From positions 1-39,927 of the forward strand of contig JAEVYS010000024.1 in NCBI GenBank assembly GCA_023392635.1: 39,927 bases of DNA, in the 5' to 3' direction. The position numbers were made by a program, and so were the translations under genes. Below the pieces are notes generated by a model. That model did not search any database and was not told the origin of the DNA. It worked only from the letters and a program-made list of their open reading frames with translations. Of the stretch, positions 16,267 to 23,979 are shown one piece after another (position 1 is the stretch's first letter; each line of letters starts with the position of its first letter). The DNA comes from Actinomycetes bacterium. GTDB taxonomy: Bacteria > Actinomycetota > Actinomycetes > Propionibacteriales > Propionibacteriaceae.

Positions 16267-16634
16267 GCAGGAAGGCGATCATCAACACCGTCCTCGCGGT
16301 GGCCATGGTGGCCATCTTCGTGGTCAGCTTCGCCATCGGCGGCGCCGCCCGGGTAAACACCGAGAACCCGGACGGGCGCTTCGGCGGCACCGACGACAAG
16401 GCGACCACGGCGATCCAGGAGATCGACCCCAACTACCAGCCCTGGTTCAGCCACTTCTTCGAGCCCGCCTCCGGCGAGGTCGAATCCGGCCTGTTCGCCA
16501 TGCAGGCGGCGATCGGCGGGGCCGTCCTGGGCTTCGCGATCGGCGGCTACGGGGGACGACGCAAGGGCGAGAAAGCGAGGGCAGCCGGACCAGCACCAGC
16601 CCCGTCCGGCCCCGTGCCCGAACCTGGCGCCTGA
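16263..16634 (+). CDS. cbiN: Cobalt transport accessory subunit CbiN
   Basis: The 123-residue product has two transmembrane segments (about 6-27 and 81-97) separated by an extracytoplasmic loop, the CbiN arrangement. The loop contains NPDGRFGGTDDKATTAIQEI and YQPWFSHFFEPASGEVESGLFAMQAA, the usual family blocks. CbiN interacts with CbiM and is needed for metal loading. The tail is proline/alanine-rich, longer than minimal CbiN, and may be disordered. The start overlaps the cbiM stop (ATGA) and the stop overlaps the cbiQ start. Confidence 0.92.
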   Translation: MSRKAIINTVLAVAMVAIFVVSFAIGGAARVNTENPDGRFGGTDDKATTAIQEIDPNYQPWFSHFFEPASGEVESGLFAMQAAIGGAVLGFAIGGYGGRRKGEKARAAGPAPAPSGPVPEPGA

Positions 16635-17392
16635 TGTCGCACGGCTTGACGCTGGACCACGCAGCGTGGTCCAGCCCGTGGCGGACGCGCTCAGTCCGTG
16701 ACAAGGGACTGCTGTCGGGCGGGCTGCTGCTCTCGGCGATCACACTGCCGCCCATCCCCGGGGGCGCCGCGGTCGCCGTGGCCAGCCTGGTGCTGCTGCT
16801 GGGCCCGATCGGTGTCGGTTGGGCTCGGCTCGCGCGGATCATGTGGCTGCCGGTGGTCTCGATCCTGGTCGGCGTGGCAACGGTCGCGGTGAGCATCAGC
16901 TGGGACGCCGGGCTGCGCATGCAGGTCACCCCGGCCGGGCTGGATCAGGCCGCGCAGCTGGCCGTCCGCGCGGTCGCTGCCACCTTGGCCATGTTCACCC
17001 TGGCCTGCTCGACGCCGATGATCGATCTGCTGTCCAGCCTGCGGCACGCCCGCATCCCGGACCCGCTGATCGAGATCGCCTCCCTGGTCTACCGGTTCAG
17101 CTTCGGCCTGCTGGAGAGCGCCGGAGCGGTCCACCAGGCGCAGGAGGCGCGGTTGGGCTATGCCACCCGGTCCGCAGCGATGCGCTCGGCGTCCATGGGG
17201 GTGGCGGTGCTGTTCCTCCGCTCCTGGGACCGGGCACGCCGTCTCGAGGCCGGCCTTGCCGGACGGGGCTATGAGGACGCGCTGCGAACCCTGGAACCGG
17301 CACGGATCAGGTCCACCGGCTTCCTGGTCACCAGCGTGGCGACCCTCGCAGTACTCGCCGCCGGTTCGCTGGGGTGGGTGGTGCTGCGATGA
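16634..17392 (+). CDS. cbiQ: ECF transporter transmembrane coupling subunit CbiQ
   Basis: The 252-residue protein has several hydrophobic helices and the two arginine/alanine signature regions that contact the ATPase, one near STPMIDLLSSLRHARIPDPLIEIASLVYRF and a later one near RRLEAGLAGRGY. It couples ATP hydrolysis by CbiO to the CbiMN metal unit. The ATG at 16634 overlaps the cbiN stop. The frame is open upstream through cbiN and cbiM but with shadow sequence. Third gene of cbiMNQO. Confidence 0.9.
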   Translation: MSHGLTLDHAAWSSPWRTRSVRDKGLLSGGLLLSAITLPPIPGGAAVAVASLVLLLGPIGVGWARLARIMWLPVVSILVGVATVAVSISWDAGLRMQVTPAGLDQAAQLAVRAVAATLAMFTLACSTPMIDLLSSLRHARIPDPLIEIASLVYRFSFGLLESAGAVHQAQEARLGYATRSAAMRSASMGVAVLFLRSWDRARRLEAGLAGRGYEDALRTLEPARIRSTGFLVTSVATLAVLAAGSLGWVVLR

Positions 17393-18225
17393 GCCACCGC
17401 CAACTCTCCGCCGCCGGACTCGAGGTCGCCTTCGGGCACCGCCGGGTGCTCCGCGGCGCGGACCTCGAGGTCCCCCGCGGGCAGCGCCTGGCCCTGCTCG
17501 GCGCCAACGGGTCGGGCAAGACCACGCTGCTGCGCACACTCGCGGGATCGGTGAAGCCGAACCGGGGCAACGTGCTGGTCGATGCCGCCCCGGTGGCGTT
17601 CGATCGGGCCGGCCTGCGGGCCCACCGGCAGGTCGTCCAGCTGGTCGCGCAGAACCCCGACGACCAGCTCTTCGCCGCTGACGTGTACCGCGACGTCTCC
17701 TTCGGCCCGCTGAACCTCGGACTCAGCGAGCCAGAAGTCCGGCAGCGGGTGGCGGAGGCGCTGGCCGTGCTGTCCATCGAGGACCTCGCGGAGCGGCCGA
17801 TCCACGAACTGTCCTACGGGCAGCGCAAGCGGGTCGCGATCGCCGGGGCACTGGCGATGCGGCCGTGCGTCATGCTGCTCGACGAGCCCACCGCCGGGCT
17901 GGACCCGCAAGGGGTGGACGAGATGGTCGCCGCCCTGGAGAGCTTGCTGCGCACTCACACCACGGTGGTGATCTCCACCCACGAGGTCGACTTCGCGCTG
18001 TGGTGGGCCGACACGGTCGCGGTGCTGGTGGACGGGCAGGTCCGCCACGGCGCACCCGTCGAGCTGCTGTCCGACGTAGGCCTCGTCGCGGCGGCCCGTC
18101 TCCGGCAACCGCTGGTGCTGCAGGCAGCCGCCGGGCTGGGTCTGGCGCCGGGTTCGGTTACCGATGTCTCCGGACTCGTCGCCGCGGTGCGGTCCGCCGG
18201 GATCCTCGGCGAGGGCGCAGCCTGA
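17389..18225 (+). CDS. cbiO: Cobalt ECF transporter ATPase CbiO
   Basis: A 278-residue ABC ATPase. Walker A is GANGSGKTT at 38-46, the Q-loop LVAQNPDDQLF lies near 85-95 as in CbiO/EcfA, the signature is LSYGQRKRVAIA at 141-152, Walker B is VMLLDEPTAGLD at 161-172, and ISTHEVDFALWWAD is the H-loop. It powers cobalt uptake. The ATG at 17389 overlaps the cbiQ stop. The gene ends 35 bp from the convergent end of cobQ, with no obvious terminator between. Confidence 0.95.
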   Translation: MSHRQLSAAGLEVAFGHRRVLRGADLEVPRGQRLALLGANGSGKTTLLRTLAGSVKPNRGNVLVDAAPVAFDRAGLRAHRQVVQLVAQNPDDQLFAADVYRDVSFGPLNLGLSEPEVRQRVAEALAVLSIEDLAERPIHELSYGQRKRVAIAGALAMRPCVMLLDEPTAGLDPQGVDEMVAALESLLRTHTTVVISTHEVDFALWWADTVAVLVDGQVRHGAPVELLSDVGLVAAARLRQPLVLQAAAGLGLAPGSVTDVSGLVAAVRSAGILGEGAA

Positions 18226-18260
18226 CGGCGATGGTTCAGATGTTCCGGATGCGCTGCTGC

Positions 18261-19700
18261 TCAGCGACCAGCCAGTCGCAGCAGCGCCTCCACGTCGGCG
18301 TGCTGCTCCAGGGCGTCGGCCAGTTCGTCCAGCATCTGGGTGCGACGCTCGGCGAAACCGGGAGCGTCCGCGGCGGGCTGCCAGGCCGAGCCGACCGTGC
18401 CGGCCAGCTCGGTGAGCCACGCACGGCGGAAGCCGTCGTTCTCGAACGCGCCGTGCCAGATCGTGCCCCAGGTGTTACCGACCCGGACCCCGTCGAGGAA
18501 CGGCTCACCCCCGCTCGGCTCCACCACCCCGTGATGGATCTCGTAGCCGGTCACCGCGTGCCCGCGCCAATGGCCGGACGGCTTTCCGAGGACCTTCTCG
18601 GCGCTGAACCGGACGGTCGCCGGCAGCAGGCCCAGCCCGTGCTTGGTGCCGATCGCGGATTCGATCGGGTCGTCGATCACCTCAGTGAGCATCTGGTAGC
18701 CGCCGCAGATCCCCAGGATCGGGCCGCCCGCCGCCGCTCGGCGGGCAAGCGCCTCGGCGAGCCCGAGACGCCGCAGCCAGTCCAGATCGGCCAGGGTGCT
18801 GCGGCTGCCGGGCAGAACGACCAGGTCAGCACTCGCGATGTCGGACGGGCTGGCCGTGGCGAACACATCCAGGCCGGGCTCGGCCGCCAGGGCGTCCAGG
18901 TCGGTGGCGTTCGAGATGCGGGGGAACCGGATTGCGGCGACCCGCAGCGTCCCGGCACGGCCGGGCAGGCGCGGCCACTTGGCGAACGCGAGTGCGTCCT
19001 CGCTGTCCAGCCACACCTGGTCCAGCCACGGCACCACGCCCAGGCACGGCAGGCCCGTGCGTGCGGTGAGTTCCGCCAGCCCCGGATCGAGGACCGACTG
19101 GTCACCGCGGAACTTGTTGATCAGATAGCCGGCCAGGGTGGCACGGTCGTCATCGTCGCTGATCGCCCAGTGACCGTAGATGGACGCCAGCACCCCGCCC
19201 CGGTCGATGTCCCCGACCAGCACGACCGGGAGTCCGAACTGCCGAGCCAGGCCGAAGTTGACGTAGTCACCGGCACGCAGGTTGATCTCGGCCGGCGAGC
19301 CGGCGCCCTCCGCCACCACCAGGTCGTACTCGGCCTCCAGCTGCCGGTAGGCGTCGAACGCCGCCGCCGCGAGCCGGGCACGACCATTGGTGTACTCGCC
19401 GGCCTCGAGGGTGCCGCCCGGCTGGCCTCCGAGCACGATGAACGCCCGCCGGTCGGTAGCGGGCTTGAGCAACACCGGGTTCAGCAGCGCGGACGGCTCA
19501 ACCCCGGCCGCCAGGGCCTGCAGGTACTGGGCGCGTCCGATCTCGGAACCGTCCGGGCAGACCATCGAGTTGTTGCTCATGTTCTGCGCCTTGAACGGCG
19601 CCACCCGCACGCCGCGCCGCGCGAAGGCGCGGCACAGCCCGGCGACGATCAGCGACTTGCCGGCGTCCGACGAAGTGCCCGCCACCAGGATTCCTGCCAC
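18261..19700 (-). CDS. cobQ: Adenosylcobyric acid synthase (glutamine-hydrolysing)
   Basis: CobQ/CbiP amidates the b, d, e and g carboxylates of adenosylcobyrinic acid a,c-diamide. The 479-residue protein opens with P-loop GTSSDAGKS at 8-16 and PFKAQNMSNNS at 35-45, followed by AEGAGSPAEINL and VGDIDRGGVLAS. The C-terminal glutaminase half has GGPILGICGGYQML with nucleophile Cys332 and GYEIHHG. It is convergent with cbiO and divergent from the permease gene at 19739, so it appears monocistronic. Confidence 0.95.
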   Translation of the reverse strand: MAGILVAGTSSDAGKSLIVAGLCRAFARRGVRVAPFKAQNMSNNSMVCPDGSEIGRAQYLQALAAGVEPSALLNPVLLKPATDRRAFIVLGGQPGGTLEAGEYTNGRARLAAAAFDAYRQLEAEYDLVVAEGAGSPAEINLRAGDYVNFGLARQFGLPVVLVGDIDRGGVLASIYGHWAISDDDDRATLAGYLINKFRGDQSVLDPGLAELTARTGLPCLGVVPWLDQVWLDSEDALAFAKWPRLPGRAGTLRVAAIRFPRISNATDLDALAAEPGLDVFATASPSDIASADLVVLPGSRSTLADLDWLRRLGLAEALARRAAAGGPILGICGGYQMLTEVIDDPIESAIGTKHGLGLLPATVRFSAEKVLGKPSGHWRGHAVTGYEIHHGVVEPSGGEPFLDGVRVGNTWGTIWHGAFENDGFRRAWLTELAGTVGSAWQPAADAPGFAERRTQMLDELADALEQHADVEALLRLAGR

Positions 19701-19738
19701 CCGCGCATCCTCCCATGCCCACCAGGCAGGGTGCGGCG

Positions 19739-20794
19739 ATGACCGGCGGCGCCCGATCCCGCAGCGGGGCTGCCGCGGGGCTCGCCGCCGCAGCGCTGTT
19801 CGGCGCCGGCACGCCGGTCGCGAAACTGCTGCTCGGCCAGACCAGCCCCTGGCTCCTCGCCGGCCTGCTGTACACAGCCTCCGGCCTGGCGCTGTCGCTG
19901 TGGCGTATCGCGCGCCGCTCTCCCAGGCTGCGCATCCCGCGCGGTGAGGTGGCGCCGCTGACCGGTGCCGTGCTGTTCGGAGGCGTCCTCGCCCCGGTGT
20001 TGCTCATGCTTGGGCTGGTCGCGATGCCCGCCAGCGGCGCATCGCTGCTGCTGAACGCCGAAGCGCTGTGCACCGCACTGATCGCCTGGCTGGTGTTCAA
20101 GGAGGCCACGAGCCGCAGGATCGTCACCGGTTTCGCGCTGATCGCCGCCGGCGCGGCGGTGCTCAGCTGGCCCGGACAGCCCCAGTTCGGCGGTACCTGG
20201 CCCACCCTTGCCGTGCTGTGCGCCTGCCTGTGCTGGGGCATCGACAACAACCTCACCCGCGCCGCGGCCGACAACGATCCCGTATGGCTGGCCGCGGTGA
20301 AGGGCGCCGTCGCCGGGCCGGTCAACCTCACGCTCGCCCTCGTGTTGGGTGCTCAGTTGCCGGACGGGCCGGCGGTCGGCGGCGCGGCAGCCGTCGGCGC
20401 GCTTTCCTACGGAGTGAGCCTCGTGCTGTTCATCTCCGCGCTCGCCTCCCTCGGATCTGCCAGGGCCGGGGCGTACTTCGCGGTCGCCCCCTTCTTCGGA
20501 GCGATCCTCGCTCTCGCGTTCGGCGAGCCGTTCACCTGGACGCTTGCTGCCGCCGCCGCACTCATGGGGGCCGGCATCACGCTGCACCTCACCGAACACC
20601 ACGACCATGAGCACCCACACCCCGCAGTCACCCACGACCACTGGCACACCCACGACGACGGACACCACAACCACACACACGACCCTGCCGTCGCGGCGGC
20701 CCTCCGCCACAGCCACGAGCACCCGCATCCGGCCATCGAACACACCCACCCGCACTACCCCGACGCCGACCACCGGCACGACCACACCACCTGA
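19739..20794 (+). CDS. EamA/DMT-family permease with histidine-rich C-terminal tail
   Basis: The protein (351 residues from the ATG at 19739; an ATG at 19715 would add eight) has about ten hydrophobic segments in two similar halves, the drug/metabolite transporter (EamA) pattern, with AALFGAGTPVAKLLLG early and GAYFAVAPFFGAILALAFGEPFTW late. After the last helix comes a tail of about 70 residues containing some two dozen histidines, many as HxH pairs with Asp and Glu. DMT proteins usually move small organic molecules, and such a tail is unusual there but common in Ni/Co/Zn carriers. Its position between cobQ and cobT suggests a role in metal or corrinoid-precursor handling. The transport substrate and direction are not known. 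Confidence 0.7.
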   Translation: MTGGARSRSGAAAGLAAAALFGAGTPVAKLLLGQTSPWLLAGLLYTASGLALSLWRIARRSPRLRIPRGEVAPLTGAVLFGGVLAPVLLMLGLVAMPASGASLLLNAEALCTALIAWLVFKEATSRRIVTGFALIAAGAAVLSWPGQPQFGGTWPTLAVLCACLCWGIDNNLTRAAADNDPVWLAAVKGAVAGPVNLTLALVLGAQLPDGPAVGGAAAVGALSYGVSLVLFISALASLGSARAGAYFAVAPFFGAILALAFGEPFTWTLAAAAALMGAGITLHLTEHHDHEHPHPAVTHDHWHTHDDGHHNHTHDPAVAAALRHSHEHPHPAIEHTHPHYPDADHRHDHTT

Positions 20795-20828
20795 ACCGGG
20801 CCACCACCCGTCCAACCGAAGGAGAACC

Positions 20829-21872
20829 ATGAACCAACCCGAACTCCGCACCCCCGTCCTGGCGCCGAGCAACGCTGCCTACGCCGCGGCCCGAACGCTC
20901 AGCGACGGGCAGGCCAAGCCGCTCGGCGCCCTGGGCGACCTGGAGACGCTGGCGGCCTGGGTGGCGTCCTGCCAGGGCACCTGCCCGCCGCGCCAGCTGG
21001 ACGACGTCCGGGTCGTGGTGTTCGCCGGTGACCACGGGGTCGCCGCGGACGGGGTCTCGGCCTACCCGGCGGCGATCACGCCGGCGATGGTCTACGGCAT
21101 CGCCGGCGGGCACGCCGGGGTGTCGGCGCTCGCCGCCGCCAACCACGTGAGCGTGCGCATCTATGACCTCGGCGTCGCCGTGGACTTTCCCGACTTGCCC
21201 GGGGAAGTCAGCCGGTTCAAGGTGCGCCGGTCGTCGGGTGCGATCCATCTCACCGACGCACTGAGCCGTGCCGAGGTCGAGCAGGCGCTCGAGGCCGGCG
21301 ACACGATCGTCGCCGAGCAGATCGCGGACGGTGCCCAGCTGCTGATCTCCGGTGACCTCGGGATCGGCAACACCACGATCGCTGCCGCGCTCATCGCGGC
21401 GTCCCTGGGCGTGCCGGCCGCCGCGGTCACCGGACGTGGGACCGGCATCGACGAGGGCACGCTGGTGCACAAGACGGCGCTGATCGAGGCTGCCCTCGCC
21501 CGGGCCGGCGAGCGGGTCGGCGACCCGATAGAGCGGCTCGCCGCGCTCGGCGCCGCCGACTTCGCGGCCGCGGTCGGGTTCATCTCCGGTGCCGCACGCC
21601 GCGGCGTCCCGGTTCTGCTGGACGGGGTGATCGCCGTCTCCGAGGCACTGGTCGCCGAGGACTACGCGCCGGGCACCAAGGCGTGGCTCCAGGCCGGTCA
21701 CCGTTCCACCGAACCCGGACAGGCGCTTGCGCTGGACCGTCTCGGCCTCAAGCCGCTGGTCGACTTCTCGATGCGGCTCGGCGAGGGCAGCGGCGCGGTG
21801 CTGGCTGTGCCGATGGTGCGCTCGGCCGTGGCCGCCCTGACCGGCATCGCCCAGCTCTCCGACCTGACGTGA
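20829..21872 (+). CDS. cobT: Nicotinate-nucleotide:dimethylbenzimidazole phosphoribosyltransferase
   Basis: CobT activates the lower-ligand base (usually dimethylbenzimidazole) to its alpha-ribazole phosphate. The 347-residue protein has VVVFAGDHGVAADGVSAYP, ISGDLGIGNTTIAAALIA, VTGRGTGIDEGTLVHKTALIE, VLLDGVIAVSEALVA, AGHRSTEPGQALAL and the terminal FSMRLGEGSGAVLAVPMV with the catalytic-glutamate region. The ATG at 20829 follows GAAGGAGAA, a good ribosome site, 34 bp after the permease gene, so the two are probably cotranscribed. The partners CobS and CobU that use its product are not in the window. Confidence 0.95.
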   Translation: MNQPELRTPVLAPSNAAYAAARTLSDGQAKPLGALGDLETLAAWVASCQGTCPPRQLDDVRVVVFAGDHGVAADGVSAYPAAITPAMVYGIAGGHAGVSALAAANHVSVRIYDLGVAVDFPDLPGEVSRFKVRRSSGAIHLTDALSRAEVEQALEAGDTIVAEQIADGAQLLISGDLGIGNTTIAAALIAASLGVPAAAVTGRGTGIDEGTLVHKTALIEAALARAGERVGDPIERLAALGAADFAAAVGFISGAARRGVPVLLDGVIAVSEALVAEDYAPGTKAWLQAGHRSTEPGQALALDRLGLKPLVDFSMRLGEGSGAVLAVPMVRSAVAALTGIAQLSDLT

Positions 21873-22146
21873 GTGCCTTCGCCGGGCTGCGACTGGCGTG
21901 CCGATCGGCCAGATGCACGCGCCGCGAGGTGAAAGGCCCTCGCTGACCGAGCCTCTGTGCACTGAATCGCCGCGGGTCTAGTGGAGGCGAGTGGTTGGGG
22001 GTCTTGGACCTCGGCGTGGCCTGACCGTGTTGGCGGTCCGTCCGGACTGCTGGATAAGGGTTTGACACTCTTCGTCGACGCACCGGCCGCTGCGGCGGGC
22101 TTTCACTGGTGAGGTGCATCGGAGTAGCCAGCTCGGCCCGGTTGGC

Positions 22147-22166
22147 TGCCCCACGTCTGCCCCACG
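22147..22166 (+). repeat. 20-bp arm-type repeat, right end of the cobalamin island
   Basis: Identical over 20 bp to 2033-2052 and made of two tandem GCCCCACG units. It starts 87 bp before the right tRNA fragment, the same spacing as the related repeat at 1752 has to the left fragment. Interpreted as an integrase arm-binding site. Confidence 0.45.
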
Positions 22167-22233
22167 AAGCTCGCCTGCTGGCGTGAGAACGGCACAAGAC
22201 CCGTAGTGGGAAGCATTTTCATCCATCTACTGA

Positions 22234-22261
22234 GGGAGGTTCAACTCCTCTCTCGCGCACC
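22234..22261 (+). repeat. attachment-site core: 3' end of a leucine-like tRNA, right copy
   Basis: Identical over 28 bp to 1839-1866 and continuing to a complete acceptor end CTCGCGC-A-CCA. Downstream similarity continues after a 4-bp insertion (GAAG, then CTCTGACTAGGG), so the shared tract is longer than the tRNA piece alone. No tRNA 5' half precedes it. Confidence 0.6.
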
Positions 22262-22268
22262 ACACGAA

Positions 22269-22303
22269 GATGGCTCTGACTAGGGTAAATAGTCAGAGCC
22301 ATC
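22269..22303. terminator. Perfect 14-bp hairpin beside the tRNA fragment
   Basis: GATGGCTCTGACTA and its exact complement flank a 7-base loop (GGGTAAA). The hairpin starts 8 bp after the tRNA fragment, where a tRNA terminator is expected, and lacks a long T-run on the plus strand. It may be the original terminator of the disrupted tRNA gene. The equivalent sequence at 1870-1890 no longer forms this stem. Confidence 0.55.
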
Positions 22304-22436
22304 GTCACGTCCGGGGCCTTGCACAACATGTGCACAACATCTCTGTGGGTCGCAGACGCTGAGGTGGGCGGGTCTGGGCAGAAGGACGCCCTCGTCGCGT
22401 CGTTGCGTCCGTCCGGCTGGCCAGCGGCAGGCCGGA

Positions 22437-23345
22437 CTAACCGGCCTGCTCGATCGCCTCGACCCATTCGCCCAGTTCGGCCACTGCTTGCTCAAGCGTG
22501 AGAGAGATCCCCACCGATTCAGCGAGGGCGGGGTAGGCCCGCTTCCATTCGTCGTTGGGCACGACCAGTCGAGGCGGCCAGCCGCGAGTTGGCAGGTCCA
22601 CCGCGCGAGCTTCCGCCGCGCGGGCGTCGAACACGTCCACGCAGGCAGCCCGCACGGATGCCGACGCCAGTGCTGGATAGAAGCGGTCCCGGATCAGCAG
22701 GAGGTCAACCACGTCCCGGACCCGGTCATTGAGGAATGCCGGTGGCTCGTCGGGGTCAGTACAGGCGTGGAGCTTCTGCGCTACCTGGTAGGCCATCGCG
22801 ATGCCGGCGAGGTGATCGGGAGTCATGATCCCGAAGAACCCGGCGTTCGGAGCCGGGACGGGCTCGGCACCTTCGGCGATGCGGCCCTCCGGGAACGAGA
22901 CCTCGATCTTGATCCGACGCCATACCGCGCCCTTGATCAACAACTTGAGGTCGAAGCGACGGGGCTTCACGAGCCGACGAGCACCAGCGATCTCCTCGAC
23001 CGCCGTGCGCTGCAGGGTGAACGGTCCCCATGGCTCCGCGATCGCGGCGTCGAGGGCGGACTCGAAGTTCGCCAGCTCGCCGCGGAATAGAGCATCGACG
23101 TCCTTGGTGACTCGCGCGCTCAGCCCGAGATGGAACTCCATCAGCAGCCCGCCCTTCAGCAGGAAGAGAGGCTGTTGGTCGGAGCCGATGGCGCGCTGCA
23201 AGGCGGCCACCGCAACGGTTGAAGCCAGTAGCCAACCCATCCGCTTCTCGCCGACGCCGGTCTTCGTCTGGGCCTCACGCAGCCAGGTGTTGAGCACTCG
23301 AGCCGAGCCGGGGCTTCGCTGCCGGTCGGGCAGTTCGGCTGTCAT
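22437..23345 (-). CDS. abiEii: AbiEii/AbiGii-family nucleotidyltransferase toxin
   Basis: The 302-residue protein has the DNA-polymerase-beta-like nucleotidyltransferase features of the family: FLLKGGLLMEFHLG at 61-74, then RVTKDVDALF at 78-87 with the two catalytic aspartates (Asp82 and Asp84), a KIEVSF strand and the AYQVAQKLHA motif. AbiEii toxins are type IV toxins, some shown to modify tRNA or use GTP, causing reversible growth arrest. It overlaps the stop of its antitoxin gene by 4 bp (ATGA). The pair lies next to mobile-element genes, where AbiE can act in phage defence or element maintenance. Confidence 0.85.
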   Translation of the reverse strand: MTAELPDRQRSPGSARVLNTWLREAQTKTGVGEKRMGWLLASTVAVAALQRAIGSDQQPLFLLKGGLLMEFHLGLSARVTKDVDALFRGELANFESALDAAIAEPWGPFTLQRTAVEEIAGARRLVKPRRFDLKLLIKGAVWRRIKIEVSFPEGRIAEGAEPVPAPNAGFFGIMTPDHLAGIAMAYQVAQKLHACTDPDEPPAFLNDRVRDVVDLLLIRDRFYPALASASVRAACVDVFDARAAEARAVDLPTRGWPPRLVVPNDEWKRAYPALAESVGISLTLEQAVAELGEWVEAIEQAG

Positions 23346-23902
23346 GAGTCACCCCCTGCCAGGGCGGACCGTTGGCGGGCAGCGGTCTGCGGATCGATCA
23401 GGCCCTGCTCGCGAGCCTGGGTGATGGCTTGTCGGATCAGGTCCGGGCGCACGCCGGAGGAGATGCATTGGTCGATCGCGGTCGGCACGGTGACGGTGGG
23501 GATCTGCTCCCAATAGCCACGTTGCGAGGGTGCGAGGTCCTCGTAGTGGAGGGTGTAGGCGGCCGGCGTCTGTCGACGGCGCAGCGGCTTGGACCTGCGG
23601 GGAACGGTGACGTGGATGCGGCCGGGGTTGATGTCGGAGAGTTCGTAGACGTCGAGTGCGGTGTCGTGGCTGAGTGCCGCTTCGGGGTCGCGTGTCCACA
23701 GCACTGCTTCCATCAGGTGGTCCCGCGAACCTGCCGGCCATTCCGGGAACCTGTACAGCCCGTAGGCCACGCGGGTCAGCTTCCCGCGGGCTGCGAGTTT
23801 GCCCAGTTCCACGACCGCTGCGCCGAGCTGGTGTGCGTCCAGCGCGGTGACGTAGCCGTACTGGTCGACAGCGACATCCCACAGCTCATCTCTCAAGGTC
23901 AC
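23342..23902 (-). CDS. abiEi: AbiEi-family antitoxin / autorepressor
   Basis: The protein (186 residues from the GTG at 23902) begins with a winged-helix-like segment, TLRDELWDVAVDQYGYVTALDAHQLG, then VAYGLYRFPEW and a C-terminal antitoxin domain with ALSHDTALDVYELSDINPGRIHVTVPRR. This is the standard AbiEi organisation: an N-terminal DNA-binding domain for autorepression and a C-terminal domain that counters the toxin. A GTG at 23911 would add three residues. The frame is open far upstream but that part is not family-like. An inverted repeat lies immediately upstream and overlaps the start region. Confidence 0.82.
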   Translation of the reverse strand: MTLRDELWDVAVDQYGYVTALDAHQLGAAVVELGKLAARGKLTRVAYGLYRFPEWPAGSRDHLMEAVLWTRDPEAALSHDTALDVYELSDINPGRIHVTVPRRSKPLRRRQTPAAYTLHYEDLAPSQRGYWEQIPTVTVPTAIDQCISSGVRPDLIRQAITQAREQGLIDPQTAARQRSALAGGDS

Positions 23903-23909
23903 GGACAAC

Positions 23910-23931
23910 ACTTTACCGAAATCAGTAAAGT
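23910..23931. promoter_or_regulatory. Inverted repeat at the abiE operon start, likely AbiEi operator
   Basis: ACTTTAC and GTAAAGT form a perfect 7-bp inverted repeat with an 8-bp spacer, AT-rich in a GC-rich context. It abuts the candidate starts of abiEi. AbiEi proteins are known to bind inverted repeats in their own promoter; the assignment here is by position. Confidence 0.55.
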
Positions 23932-23979
23932 CTTGTCGGTCAACCCGCTGGCGATGAGCATCGACTTGGGTGGGGGTGC

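Larger units (their letters stand above)
21873..22436. other. Gene-free junction region at the right end of the cobalamin island
   Basis: The 560 bp between cobT and the AbiEii gene contain no credible protein gene. They hold the 20-bp arm-type repeat (22147-22166), the second 28-bp tRNA 3'-end fragment (22234-22261), the TCTGACTAGG motif and a strong hairpin (22269-22303). The layout mirrors the left junction at 1752-1885, including the 87-bp spacing from repeat to tRNA fragment. Confidence 0.6.

Noticed and set aside
20596..20793. Low-complexity CAC-rich DNA as a possible repeat array
   Set aside because: It is the coding sequence of the histidine-rich permease tail, irregular in period; not a CRISPR or tandem array.
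21978..22226. Possible integrase remnant on the minus strand at the right junction
   Set aside because: The translation lacks any tyrosine-recombinase motif (no R-H-R-Y pattern); the repeats there fit arm sites better than coding sequence.
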